A stretch of DNA of 64,000 nucleotides, taken from assembly GCA_963662895.1 (NCBI GenBank), contig OY759981.1, forward strand, positions 2,914,001 to 2,978,000, written 5' to 3'. Origin of the DNA: GWE2-42-39 sp963662895. Lineage in GTDB: Bacteria > Bacteroidota > Bacteroidia > Bacteroidales > Prolixibacteraceae. The translations under genes and the position numbers were made by a program. This document shows, piece after piece, positions 8,086 to 16,476 of this stretch. The notes below the pieces were generated by a model. That model had not been told where the DNA came from. It did not search any database and worked only from the letters and a program-made list of their open reading frames with translations. Every line of letters begins with the position of its first letter. The stretch's first letter is position 1.

Positions 8086-9738
8086 CTACACCACCTCGAT
8101 GTTTTTTGCTTTAAGCAATTCGAGGCTCATATCCCGGAGTTTATATTTCTGGATTTTTCCGCTGGCTGTCATGGGGAACTCATCTACAAAAAATATGTAT
8201 TTGGGTATTTTATACCGGGCAATCTGTCCCCGGCAAAATCCTGAGATAGCTTCTTCACATAGTGACTTCCCGGCTTTCAGTTTAATAAAAGCGCCAACCT
8301 GTTCTCCATATTTGGGACTTGGCACACCAACCACCTCAACCGCTTCGATTTCGGGCATACGGAACAGGAAATTTTCAATTTCACGCGGATAAATATTTTC
8401 CCCGCCACGGATGATCATATCTTTGATACGCCCGGTAATCCGGTAGAATCCATCTTCGGTTTTCATGCCCAGGTCGCCCGAATGCAGCCAACCATCTTTG
8501 TCGATAGCTTTTGCTGTCGCTTCTTTATTTTTATAGTAACCCTTCATCACGTTATAACCACGGCAACAAATTTCACCATGTTCGCCAACCTGACATTCCT
8601 CGCCTGTTTCAGGATCAAAAATTTTTACCTCCACTTCGGGGTATTCAGATCCGACAGTAGTTGCACGTATTTCGGGCGAATTATGTGTGCGGGTGGCTGT
8701 CATTCCCGGCGACGATTCAGTTAAGCCGTACACAATGATGATGTCTTTCATGTTCATTTTGTCCATTACCTGGTTCATGGTTTCAATTGGGCAGGGAGAC
8801 CCGGCCATGATCCCGGTACGCAGTGTACTGAGGTCGAACATGTCGAACATCGGGTGGTTCAGTTCGGCAATAAACATAGTTGGCACACCGTACAGAGCCG
8901 TGCATTTTTCTTTTTCTATTGAAGCAAGAACAAGCAACGGATCGAAATTCTCGGTCATTACCATGGTTGCTCCGTGCGTAACAATGGCACATAAAGCCAG
9001 TACACAACCAAAGCAATGAAACAGGGGGACACAAACTAAAAGACGGTCTTTACTGGTATACTTCATGCATTCGCCTGTGGCAAACCCGTTGTTCAGAATA
9101 TTGTGGTGGCTTAACATGACCCCTTTCGGGAAGCCTGTTGTTCCCGAAGTATATTGCATGTTTACCACATCGTGGCATGTCACATTTTCTTTTATCGTTT
9201 CCAGGTCCAGGTCGTCGACGTGGTTGCCCAGCAGAATCAGCTCGGCTGTAGTATACATACCGCGGTGTTTCTCCTGACCAATGAAAACTATATTTTTCAG
9301 GAACGGGAACTTTTCACTAATTAAATTTCCCCGGACACAGGTTCTCAGTTCCGGAACCAGTTCGAAAACCATATTTACATAGTCGCTGTCGCGATATTCA
9401 CCAATCAGGCAGAGTGTATTAATATCGGCATCCTTAAGCAGGTATTCAAGTTCAGCAATCTTATAATTGGTATTTATAGTCACTAATACAGCTCCTACTT
9501 TGGCAGCGGCAAACATAAAAGTGAGCCAGTCGGGAACATTGTTTGCCCAGATGCCGATTTTGTCTCCGGGCCGGACTCCAATATATAACAGGCCCTTGGC
9601 CAGATTATTGACTCTTTTGTTGAACGTGCTGTACGTAAATCTTAAGTTACGATCGGCATAAACAATAAATTCCTGATCGGGCGTTTCCTGGGCATATTTT
9701 TCCAGAATTTCACCCATCGTATATTCAAGCAATTGCAT
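8086..9738 (-). CDS. AMP-forming acyl-CoA synthetase
   Basis: A 550-residue member of the ANL adenylating superfamily, which activates a carboxylic acid (likely a medium or long fatty acid) to the acyl-adenylate and then the CoA thioester. The P-loop-like motif YTSGTTGFPKGVMLSH lies at about 196-211, VYGLTESSP is the adenine-binding motif, and the SGDLG and GRIKDMIIRGGENIYP blocks lead to a C-terminal lid with the catalytic lysine region TASGKIQKYKLR. No membrane segment, so it is cytosolic. It follows the XRE-cupin regulator by 30 bp and is probably in the same transcript. The exact acid is not visible from sequence. Confidence 0.9.
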   Translation of the reverse strand: MQLLEYTMGEILEKYAQETPDQEFIVYADRNLRFTYSTFNKRVNNLAKGLLYIGVRPGDKIGIWANNVPDWLTFMFAAAKVGAVLVTINTNYKIAELEYLLKDADINTLCLIGEYRDSDYVNMVFELVPELRTCVRGNLISEKFPFLKNIVFIGQEKHRGMYTTAELILLGNHVDDLDLETIKENVTCHDVVNMQYTSGTTGFPKGVMLSHHNILNNGFATGECMKYTSKDRLLVCVPLFHCFGCVLALCAIVTHGATMVMTENFDPLLVLASIEKEKCTALYGVPTMFIAELNHPMFDMFDLSTLRTGIMAGSPCPIETMNQVMDKMNMKDIIIVYGLTESSPGMTATRTHNSPEIRATTVGSEYPEVEVKIFDPETGEECQVGEHGEICCRGYNVMKGYYKNKEATAKAIDKDGWLHSGDLGMKTEDGFYRITGRIKDMIIRGGENIYPREIENFLFRMPEIEAVEVVGVPSPKYGEQVGAFIKLKAGKSLCEEAISGFCRGQIARYKIPKYIFFVDEFPMTASGKIQKYKLRDMSLELLKAKNIEVV

Positions 9739-9768
9739 GTCCTGTGTTTTTCCTGAAAAATGATTGTT

Positions 9769-10344
9769 CTAAAAAGCGGCATAAACGACAGCCAGTATTT
9801 TTGCCGGCTGGTTATCTCCTGAATGAACATTGTGTTCCACGATGGAGTCGAGATAAATGCTGTCGCCTTTTTCCAGTTTGTATATATCTTTCCCGTAATT
9901 AATTTCTACAACTCCGTCAAGAACATAAATAAATTCTTCGCCTTCATGGGATGACAGCATATAGTTGCTTTGTTTCGAAGGTTCGATGTCGACAATAAAA
10001 GGCTCCATATTCCGGTCGGCCTTGTTAAAAGCCAGCGAAAAGAAATTTAAATGTTCCAGGTTTTTTTTTGGTTGGGAAGTAAAACGGACTCCTTTTTCCA
10101 ATTCGTTTGAACGGACTACTATCGGCCCAATTTGTTCTATATCATCAAGAAAAGTACCCAAACGTACTCCCAGGGCACGGGCAATCTTAATTAATGGAGC
10201 AAGAGAAGGCAATACTTTTTCTTCTTCAATTTTCCGGATTTGGTCAATGTCTAAGTTACAGCGCTGTGCAAGTTCTTCCCTGCTTATTTTCTGAAATTCC
10301 CGCACCTGTTGGATCTTTATGCCTACGCTTTTATCTTCATCCAT
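9769..10344 (-). CDS. XRE-family transcriptional regulator with C-terminal cupin
   Basis: A 191-residue regulator. Residues about 8-65 form a Cro/CI-type helix-turn-helix (SREELAQRCNLDIDQIRKIE). Residues about 115-190 form a cupin_2 sensor barrel (HEGEEFIYVLDGVVEINYG, EKGDSIYLDSIVEHNVHS) that probably binds a small ligand. This architecture is known from regulators such as PuuR and SutR. It is directly upstream of an acyl-CoA synthetase in the same orientation. The natural inference is that it controls that enzyme and senses an acid or acyl-CoA, but the ligand is unknown. The start at 10344 gives MDEDKSVGIKIQ, with only a short lead before the helix-turn-helix. Confidence 0.88.
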   Translation of the reverse strand: MDEDKSVGIKIQQVREFQKISREELAQRCNLDIDQIRKIEEEKVLPSLAPLIKIARALGVRLGTFLDDIEQIGPIVVRSNELEKGVRFTSQPKKNLEHLNFFSLAFNKADRNMEPFIVDIEPSKQSNYMLSSHEGEEFIYVLDGVVEINYGKDIYKLEKGDSIYLDSIVEHNVHSGDNQPAKILAVVYAAF

Positions 10345-10504
10345 AACTTTGTTTTTTTATGCGAAGCCACAAATTTAATTTTATTTTATTGCAGAACAAA
10401 CGATTTTGAGATTCATCAATTAATTAATCAATATCCATTGCCGGTTCGTTGATTTCGCTGTTAATTGAGGTAACATACGCCTGCGGGGCGCCCTATTTTT
10501 TTTG

Positions 10505-10755
10505 ATTAGTTCCCGGTGGGGCAAGAGGCTATCCCCTTCTTTGAATGATTATGCCCCCTGGGGATATTTATTCGTTTTTTGAGGCAAAAGGTCTGCCCAG
10601 TGATTCCTGCAATTCGCCCTTTGGGGAGAAAGACTTGCCCCCTAGGGCTTATTGTTCGCCCTAAAGGGCGAATGTTCAGAAACAGAGGGCAGAGACAATC
10701 CCTCAGGGGATAATGTTGCTCCCCCTGGGGCACAACACAGGCCCCAGGGGGCTCA
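10505..10755. repeat. Tandem array of about 21-bp units with CCC-NN-GGG dyads (array 1)
   Basis: Palindromic cores recur at centres near 10516, 10559, 10621, 10643, 10665, 10705, 10726 and 10746, with degenerate ones near 10537, 10598 and 10685. This gives a period of about 20-22 bp over roughly 250 bp. Cores include GCCCCCTGGGG, CCCTTTGGGG, GCCCCCTAGGGC, the perfect TTCGCCCTAAAGGGCGAA (10656-10673), ATCCCTCAGGGGAT and GCCCCAGGGGGC. Spacers between cores are A/T-richer and vary. Because 21 is a multiple of 3, both strands show open frames with a heptad rhythm (P-x-G every seven residues); I treat these as by-products. The array begins 20 bp after the stop of the 106-residue gene. The rest of the gap (10345-10504) shows nothing recognisable. 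Confidence 0.75.
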
Positions 10756-10774
10756 TTATTATCTCCTGTTTTTT

Positions 10775-11095
10775 TTACTTCCTGAATTTGCGGATTTTTT
10801 TCACAATCTCGCTGTCCTTGCCGTAAAGCCCGGAGATGAGATCGGCCAGATTCGAGGCTTCTTTGTAGGCATCGTCAAGTTTTTCATTCGAGAGTTTGGT
10901 GGCCTCCTGGGCTGCTGCTGCTGCCTTTTGTTGGGCTACTTCTGCTTTTTCGACATCGTCATTTTTTGTCTTCAGACTTTCGATTTTACTGGTCGGGTCA
11001 AACCCTTTTTCTGTTAAATTCGTTGATTCGTCTTCGGTAAGCGTAATCATTTGTGAAATAAAATCACGTTTACCTGCTTCATTCATTTTTGACAT
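10775..11095 (-). CDS. Small hypothetical coiled-coil protein
   Basis: A 106-residue, highly charged, helix-rich protein that I do not recognise. The middle (about 45-75) is Ala/Glu/Gln/Lys-rich with a heptad pattern (EKAEVAQQKAAAAAQEATK) and should form a coiled coil. The C-terminus (AYKEASNLADLISGLYGKDS...KIRKFRK) is basic. There is no signal peptide, membrane segment or cysteine. Codon use looks coding and an AT-rich promoter-like stretch precedes the start. The gene stands alone between the XRE regulator and repeat copy A, and array 1 follows its stop codon. A DNA- or RNA-associated role is possible but not shown. Confidence 0.6.
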   Translation of the reverse strand: MSKMNEAGKRDFISQMITLTEDESTNLTEKGFDPTSKIESLKTKNDDVEKAEVAQQKAAAAAQEATKLSNEKLDDAYKEASNLADLISGLYGKDSEIVKKIRKFRK

Positions 11096-11212
11096 AGGTT
11101 AAAAAATTAAAATTTTTATTAAAGTTCTCCTAAATTAAAAAATTAATTGTAATTAAGTAATTTTTTAAAAATAAATTGTTAAACCTCTCATGTAAGAGAT
11201 TCTTCGCTACAC

Positions 11213-12066
11213 TACCAATGATATATTTTTTGCAGAAGTCTGTATATGAAGCAAATACAAGACATCGCTTTTTCAGCATTTCAGCATTGCCGGCCATATA
11301 ACAGCATTGCTTTTCTTCAAGGAGTTCCGTGTGAATCAGTTTAAAAAGTTGTGGAGAAGAGCAGGTAAAGTGTTCAGTGTTCAGTGTTCAGTGTTCAGTA
11401 AGGAGCCATCGTTTTGTTATAGAATAAGCAGGGAGGAAAAAGATATTTTTTTTAGGAAAGACAACAAAGCCCGGGCTGTTTCCGCCTAAGGATAAAAAGC
11501 GTTTAGAAAATCGATGGAGTGAGCGTTAAAAAATCTTCCCTGTTTGACGAACGCAGTGAGGAGTTTGGAAGATTTTAGCGAACGCAAACGATTTTTAGCT
11601 TTTTCTTCTCAGCGGCGGCTCTTTTTGGATCCTTTTTCCAGCTGCAGGGAAAAAGGATCAGCCCGTCCGGCTTGAGGACAGTAAAAAAGGGAAATGCGGT
11701 GAAGCTTGATTTTTAGCTTTTATCTGTACTAAAAAATCAGAAAATATGCTCCACAAAAGATTAAAGTACCCCTCCCGTGCCCGGTGTTTTATTTGTTCTC
11801 TTAATAACCTGGCAATGTTCATTGTTCATGTGTATTCGCCTCTGTCCGGCGGGGCCCTTCCTTTTGCAGTCGACCAAAAGGAAGAAAAAGTCTTGTCAAA
11901 GTCATCCTTCCTCCCGCCTCACTGTTTTTTCTTCCCGGCACACATCCCTGAATACCCACCAAAAACCGCTCCCGCCAACGCCGGCCCGGACTACTTTGAC
12001 CGGCCATCCCTGCTTTTCACCTTCCGGTGAATTGGGGACTTGACTTCCAGATACCTTTCCTGTCAT
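11213..12066 (+). repeat. Dispersed repeat copy A (left arm of an inverted pair)
   Basis: This roughly 850-bp stretch matches 16807-17655 in inverted orientation, at about 90 percent or better by eye. Landmarks shared by both copies are TACCAATGAC, GTCTGTATAT, AATACAAGACATCGCTTTTT, AAGGAGTTCCGTGTGAATCA, GGGCTGTTTCCGCCTAAGGA, AGCGGCGGCTCTTTTTGG, CAGTCGACCAAAAGGAAG and ATACCTTTCCTGTCAT. Copy A has four GTTCAGT units (11372-11399) where copy B has two. It also lacks a palindrome (TCCGGCAATTGCCGGA) that copy B carries. Small frames up to 94 residues exist, but they change amino acids at nearly every difference between copies, so they look non-coding. No gene is visible from 11096 to 12598. Confidence 0.85.
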
Positions 12067-12217
12067 AGGCAGCGTAGCGAGGAATCTCTTCATTCTTACA
12101 GTAGTAATTCGTTTTAACATGTTATTATTTAGATTTCACTAATTGAGAAAAAAGACGATTTTGGGGGAGGAAGGGCCTCCCACTGGTGCGCATCATGCTT
12201 GCAGGCAATGGCAGAAA

Positions 12218-12553
12218 CCTTTCCTGTCATTGCCTCATTATGCCCAAAATTTTTGGTGCTACCTGCGGTTTCATAGCCAGAGTTTCCTGCGGATAAGGAG
12301 CAACGCCCCTCAAACGCTCCGTTTCAAACAGGCCGCAGACCATCAAACCTTTCAAACACAAAGACCAAAGAACCGGTACACTGGATTTAATGAGCAGGTC
12401 ATCTTTTCATTTATACCAAAATATCATCCCCGGGATTTTTATTCCGATCCCTTTCTCCTCTTTTCGTTTTTTGGGATATTGGTTATTGAATATTCCTTAA
12501 TTGGATAATTCGTTTTCTTCCGGCGTTTTTCTCTGTCATCTTCTCATTGTGCC
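12218..12553 (-). repeat. Secondary repeat modules left of kdsB (inverted relative to modules right of secG)
   Basis: 12218-12256 reads, on the minus strand, CCAAAAATTTTGGGCATAAT followed by GAGGCAATGACAGG. The same module occurs at 16477-16510, 16773-16815 and 17657-17699 on the plus strand. 12416-12553 is an imperfect inverted match to 16490-16583: shared words are AAAATATCATCCC, CGGGATTTTT, TCCCTTTCTC, CCGGCGTTTTTC and CTGTCAT near a CTCATT-TGCCC end. These modules lie inside the larger inverted pair A/B and extend the mirrored arrangement right up to kdsB on one side and secG on the other. Confidence 0.65.
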
Positions 12554-12598
12554 CATAAAGATGGAATGACTCCCCTATAGAACATCAAGCATCCAGTA

Positions 12599-13345
12599 TC
12601 AAGAATTGAGAATCAACTTTTTTGCATGCTCCAAATCTTCCGGGGTATCAATCCCGATACTTTCAGTCTCAGTGATTGCTGTTTTTACCCGGTAGCCGTT
12701 TTCGAGCCAGCGTAGTTGTTCGAGCGATTCGGCCTGTTCCAGTCTGCCCATTGGTAACTGGGTTAGTTCCTGAAGAATGTCGCCACGGTAGGCATACATC
12801 CCGATATGGCTGAAAAACCGGGCTTTGTCAAGCCAGTCTTCCGGGTTGCTCCCCCGTACGTAAGGAATGGTAGAACGGCTGAAAAACAGGGCTTCCATGT
12901 TTTTACTGACCACCACTTTCGGACGGTTTGGATTATGTAACTCTTCAATGTCAGTAACTGCTTTTATCAGGGTCGCGATTTCAGTTTCCCGGCTATTGAA
13001 ACACGATATGATGCTTTCAACTTGTTCCGTCCTGATGAAAGGTTCATCCCCCTGAATGTTGATTACAACATCGAATGATACCGATTCTGAAATTTTACGG
13101 GCAGCTTCGGCACATCGGTCGGTTCCGCTTTGGTGATCGGAAGATGTCATCACAGCATGTCCGCCAAATGCTTCAACTGTTTTGAGAATACGATCATCAT
13201 CGGTAGCCACCCAAACATCATCCAGTACTTTCGATACATTTTCATACACCCACCGGATGATCGGTTTGTTATTAAGCATAGCAAGCGGTTTGCCCGGGAA
13301 ACGGGTCGATTGATAACGTGCCGGGATAATGCCGATAAACTTCAT
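12599..13345 (-). CDS. kdsB: 3-deoxy-manno-octulosonate cytidylyltransferase (CMP-KDO synthetase)
   Basis: A 248-residue cytosolic enzyme that joins KDO to CMP, the activated sugar for lipid A-core assembly. The N-terminal IPARYQSTRFPGKPLA block (about 6-21) is the nucleotide-binding signature. NIQGDEPF supplies the metal-binding aspartate, and YAYRGDILQELTQLP, LEQAESLEQLRWLENGY and GIDTPEDLEHAK are conserved family blocks. Length is normal. It is divergent from the sigma-54 regulator-lptE operon across a 135-bp gap with a shared palindromic promoter, which joins two LPS-related functions. It sits just inside the repeat modules at 12416-12553. Confidence 0.95.
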   Translation of the reverse strand: MKFIGIIPARYQSTRFPGKPLAMLNNKPIIRWVYENVSKVLDDVWVATDDDRILKTVEAFGGHAVMTSSDHQSGTDRCAEAARKISESVSFDVVINIQGDEPFIRTEQVESIISCFNSRETEIATLIKAVTDIEELHNPNRPKVVVSKNMEALFFSRSTIPYVRGSNPEDWLDKARFFSHIGMYAYRGDILQELTQLPMGRLEQAESLEQLRWLENGYRVKTAITETESIGIDTPEDLEHAKKLILNS

Positions 13346-13444
13346 GACAGTTTGAATTTATATTGAAAAACGCTAAATCTTGTTAAAAGTATGACAATTT
13401 GTCTGTTTATTACCCGGTAAAGTATAACTTTAAGGGCTTAAAAT

Positions 13445-13464
13445 TTTAACTTTGCAAAGTTAAA
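13445..13464. promoter_or_regulatory. Palindromic divergent promoter element between kdsB and the sigma-54 regulator
   Basis: The 20-bp sequence TTTAACTTTGCAAAGTTAAA is a perfect palindrome. It contains TAACTTTG on each strand, a full match to the Bacteroidota -7 consensus TAnnTTTG. It lies 17 bp before the regulator start (13481) and 100 bp before the kdsB start (13345). Matches to the -33 TTTG box at normal spacing are weak on both strands. The overlap means that polymerase bound in one direction should exclude the other, or that a dimeric regulator could block both. Confidence 0.5.
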
Positions 13465-13480
13465 TATATTTAATACAAAT

Positions 13481-14713
13481 ATGGATGTTCAGGAAATAAA
13501 ACAACGATTTGGAATTATAGGGAATTCGCCTGGTTTGAACCGCGCCATTGAGGTTGCCGTGCAGGTTGCCCCAACCGATTTGTCGGTACTGATTACAGGT
13601 GAAAGCGGTACAGGTAAAGAAAATTTTCCTCAGATTATCCATCAGTTTTCGGCGCGTAAACACGGGAAATATATAGCAGTTAACTGCGGGGCTATTCCGG
13701 AAGGAACTATTGATTCGGAACTTTTTGGGCACGAAAAGGGTTCGTTTACCGGTGCCCTGGCCGACCGTAAAGGTTATTTTGAAGAGGCTAACGGGGGTAC
13801 CATCTTTTTGGATGAAATAGGGGAATTGCCTCTGTCGACCCAGGTTCGTCTGCTTCGGGTTTTGGAAGCAGGAGAATTCATTAAAGTTGGTTCCTCGAAA
13901 GTCTTAAAAACCGATGTACGGTTGGTTGCTGCTACCAATATTGATATTCCTCAGGCAATTCAGAACGGGAAATTCAGGGAAGATTTATATTACCGGCTGA
14001 ATACTGTACCCATCCGGATATTGCCTTTGAGAGACAGGAAAGAGGATATTTATTTGCTATTCCGCAAGTTTGCTTCCGATTTTGCTGAACGCTACCGGAT
14101 GCCACCGGTTCGTCTGAGTGAAGATGCACAGAAACTTTTGAGTAATTTTAACTGGCGGGGGAATGTCCGTCAGTTAAAAAATATTACGGAGCAGATTTCC
14201 ATTATCGAACAGGATCGGATGATTGATGCGAATAATCTGCGTTCTTATCTCCCGGAACATTCCGATCAGCAATTGCCTGCCCTTTACCAAAAAGTTGACG
14301 AAAAAACATTTGCCTCGGAGCGGGAAATACTGTATAAAATTCTGTTCGATATGAAGAAGGATATGAACGATCTTAAAAAGCTGGTTTTGGATATGCTTCA
14401 AAATGGTGGTCATCCTTCCGATTTTCACGGAGATAGTGCGCACCTGATTCAGAAGTTGTATTCGACCGAAAATGGCAGTTACATTCCCGGACAACAACAA
14501 ACCTCCAAAGTCCCGTACGATCCGGTAGATAAGCATGATATTCAGGATACCGAGGAATATGTGGAAGAATCGCTTTCGCTGGAGGAGAAAGAAATTGAAC
14601 TGATCAAAAAGGCCCTGGAAAAGCACAAGGGAAAACGAAAATATGCAGCCCAGGAACTGGGTATTTCAGAACGGACCCTATACCGGAAAATTAAAGAATA
14701 CGATATCAATTAA
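13481..14713 (+). CDS. Sigma-54-dependent transcriptional activator without receiver domain
   Basis: A 410-residue AAA+ enhancer-binding protein. Walker A is GESGTGKE (40-47), the sigma-54 contact loop is GSFTGA (87-92, a variant of GAFTGA) and Walker B is GGTIFLDEIGE (about 105-115). RLNTVPIRILPLRDR and the arginine-finger region follow. The C-terminus has a Fis-type helix-turn-helix (KRKYAAQELGISERTLYRKIK). The AAA+ domain starts almost at residue 10, so there is no N-terminal sensor or receiver domain; activity may be set by expression or by a partner. Residues about 270-380 form an unusual linker with a helical patch. lptE begins 2 bp after the stop. Confidence 0.92.
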   Translation: MDVQEIKQRFGIIGNSPGLNRAIEVAVQVAPTDLSVLITGESGTGKENFPQIIHQFSARKHGKYIAVNCGAIPEGTIDSELFGHEKGSFTGALADRKGYFEEANGGTIFLDEIGELPLSTQVRLLRVLEAGEFIKVGSSKVLKTDVRLVAATNIDIPQAIQNGKFREDLYYRLNTVPIRILPLRDRKEDIYLLFRKFASDFAERYRMPPVRLSEDAQKLLSNFNWRGNVRQLKNITEQISIIEQDRMIDANNLRSYLPEHSDQQLPALYQKVDEKTFASEREILYKILFDMKKDMNDLKKLVLDMLQNGGHPSDFHGDSAHLIQKLYSTENGSYIPGQQQTSKVPYDPVDKHDIQDTEEYVEESLSLEEKEIELIKKALEKHKGKRKYAAQELGISERTLYRKIKEYDIN

Positions 14714-14715
14714 GT

Positions 14716-15231
14716 ATGAAAACCAGAATAACCATTTTACTGTTTAGTTTTTTTCTGTCCATCGCAGCCTTTCAGTCGTGTAAAGTCAGCTATTCTTTTA
14801 CAGGGGCAGTACCGATGGTAGGGGTAGAAACCTTTAGTGTGGAATACATCCGGAACCGGGCTAAGCTGATCAACCCGAATTTGAGTCAGGAGATAACTGA
14901 TGCGCTTCAGGAAAAGTTATTGAGACAGACTTCTTTCGATCAGGTAGAAAGCGATGGGGACCTGGAATTTTCGGGGCAGATAACCGGTTACGATGTGAAA
15001 CCAATGAATATTCAGGAAGGAGACCTCGCTGCACAGAACCGTTTTACTATTTCTGTAAAAATAAAATATACCAATAATAAAGACCACGAACAGGATTGGG
15101 AAAAATCGTTTTCAGCTTATGAGGATTATGATAGCAACCAAAGTATTGATGAAGCTGAAAGTTCGATTGTCCCTGTGATTATCGAAAAACTGACTGATGA
15201 CATTTATAACGTTTCGATTGCAAACTGGTAA
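14716..15231 (+). CDS. lptE: LPS assembly lipoprotein LptE
   Basis: A 171-residue outer-membrane lipoprotein that plugs LptD and helps insert LPS in the outer leaflet. The signal peptide ends in a lipobox (IAAFQSC) with the modified cysteine near residue 22, followed by the Bacteroidota LptE start YSFTGA. Conserved parts are INPNLSQEITDALQEKL, GDLEFSGQITGYDV and a C-terminal DDIYNVSIANW. It lies between the sigma-54 regulator (2 bp) and a TPR protein (2 bp), with secG after that. This order is one I know from many Bacteroidota. KdsB, needed for the LPS core, is divergent from this operon. Confidence 0.9.
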   Translation: MKTRITILLFSFFLSIAAFQSCKVSYSFTGAVPMVGVETFSVEYIRNRAKLINPNLSQEITDALQEKLLRQTSFDQVESDGDLEFSGQITGYDVKPMNIQEGDLAAQNRFTISVKIKYTNNKDHEQDWEKSFSAYEDYDSNQSIDEAESSIVPVIIEKLTDDIYNVSIANW

Positions 15232-15233
15232 AA

Positions 15234-15893
15234 ATGACGAGGGATGATTTTTATACTTTTTTAATCAGGCCTGAATTGATGGGGCAGGAGAGCCTGGAAG
15301 GATTTCGAAAGTTGATTGAAGAACAACCCGCTTTTCAGTCGGCCTGGATTTTATATCTTAAAAATCTTATGATATTGGAGGACCCTGCTTTTTCTGATGA
15401 ACTGAAAAGGGCTGGTATTTTTATACAGGATCGTCGTGTTCTTTATCTGTTTTTATACCGGCATACCGAAAAGGAATACCTCGAAGTATTCGATGATCAA
15501 TCCTTTTCCGGGGACGATTTACTGACAATGGATTACGCGGCTAATATTTCTTATCAACTCGATGGCTCAGGCGACAGTGACGAACAACTTTCTGACCTGA
15601 TTAAGTCGTTCCGAAAAAGATCGGCTAAAAAGGGCAAAAAAACATTGGTTGACAAGTTTCTGGAAAATGAACCCCTGCCCGAGCTTGACGAGGATGCTGA
15701 AACAGGCGCTGTACCTGCGGTTTCAGACAGTGATGAAGAATTTGTTTCCGAAACCCTGGCCAATATTTATGCGCGGCAGGGGTACTATGACAAAGCCATT
15801 GAAGTATTCGAAAAATTGAGTTTGAAATATCCGGAAAAAAGTATTTACTTTGCAGGTCAAATTGAAGAAACTAAAAAATTAAAAAATAATTAA
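15234..15893 (+). CDS. TPR-containing conserved hypothetical protein between lptE and secG
   Basis: A 219-residue cytosolic protein with no signal peptide. The N-terminus (LIRPELMGQESLEGFRKLIEE) and an aromatic helical region precede an acidic linker (about 135-170). The C-terminal 45 residues contain one clear tetratricopeptide motif (ETLANIYARQGYYDKAIEVFEKLSLKYPEKS). The family is usually found in this operon position in Bacteroidota, but I do not know an assigned function. The very tight spacing (2 bp after lptE, 9 bp before secG) argues for co-translation. A scaffold role in envelope biogenesis is an inference. Confidence 0.8.
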   Translation: MTRDDFYTFLIRPELMGQESLEGFRKLIEEQPAFQSAWILYLKNLMILEDPAFSDELKRAGIFIQDRRVLYLFLYRHTEKEYLEVFDDQSFSGDDLLTMDYAANISYQLDGSGDSDEQLSDLIKSFRKRSAKKGKKTLVDKFLENEPLPELDEDAETGAVPAVSDSDEEFVSETLANIYARQGYYDKAIEVFEKLSLKYPEKSIYFAGQIEETKKLKNN

Positions 15894-15902
15894 TCAGAAA
15901 CC

Positions 15903-16238
15903 ATGTTTACACTAATTACTGTTTTAATATTTATTACGTGTGTCCTTTTAATTCTGATCGTACTGGTTCAGAATTCGAAAGGTGGAGGTCTGGCAAGTAA
16001 TTTCCAGTCAACAAATCAGATTATGGGAGTTCGGAAAACTACTGATTTCCTTGAAAAAACAACATGGGGTCTGGCCGGGGTTTTATTGTTCCTTGCTGTT
16101 ATCAGCAGTGCTTTTATTCCGAGAAGCGAAGAAATTAATCAGTCAGCAATCCAGGAACAGATTGAAAATGCTATCGATCCGACAGCTGTTCCTAATTTTC
16201 CGACTACTGCCCCGACAACTGAAGATAGTGTAAAATAG
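15903..16238 (+). CDS. secG: Preprotein translocase subunit SecG
   Basis: A 111-residue inner-membrane protein of the SecYEG channel. Two transmembrane helices (about 3-23 and 52-72) flank the conserved cytosolic loop VLVQNSKGGGLASNF...QIMGVRKTTDFLEKTTW, which identifies SecG. A short Pro/Thr-rich C-terminal tail follows, as is common in this phylum. It is the last gene of the operon and is followed by a clear intrinsic terminator. Confidence 0.95.
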   Translation: MFTLITVLIFITCVLLILIVLVQNSKGGGLASNFQSTNQIMGVRKTTDFLEKTTWGLAGVLLFLAVISSAFIPRSEEINQSAIQEQIENAIDPTAVPNFPTTAPTTEDSVK

Positions 16239-16263
16239 AATTTTTCGATTTTAAGATATTTTG

Positions 16264-16294
16264 AAGCCATTCCTTATCCAGGAATGGCTTTTTT
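16264..16294 (+). terminator. Intrinsic terminator after secG
   Basis: A perfect 10-bp stem AAGCCATTCC / GGAATGGCTT with a 7-base loop, followed directly by a T run. It lies 26 bp after the secG stop codon. Confidence 0.9.
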
Positions 16295-16476
16295 GTTGGC
16301 GCCGTTTCTGAATCCTGTCCAGCAACAAAGAAACTGTTGAGAAATGGTCAGGTTATTACGAAACAGTGACAAAATTTCTGTAAGTAATTTTCAAAAAATA
16401 AACTATTAAACTTTGTGAGTGAGAGATTCCTCCCTTCGGTCGGAATGACACGGATCTTTAGTTCGAGTTGCCACCC

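Noticed and set aside
10506..10733. 75-residue minus-strand frame with a seven-residue rhythm in array 1
   Set aside because: The rhythm follows from the 21-bp DNA period; the opposite strand shows the same effect, unit spacing is not constant and no ribosome binding region is seen.
11746..12030. 94-residue frame in repeat copy A, also present in copy B (16843-17127)
   Set aside because: Both copies keep the frame, but of about a dozen base differences nearly all change the amino acid (about 11 changes), which is not purifying selection. There is no start context or recognisable domain.
14174..14626. 150-residue minus-strand frame
   Set aside because: It lies antisense to the sigma-54 activator's conserved AAA+ and linker regions.
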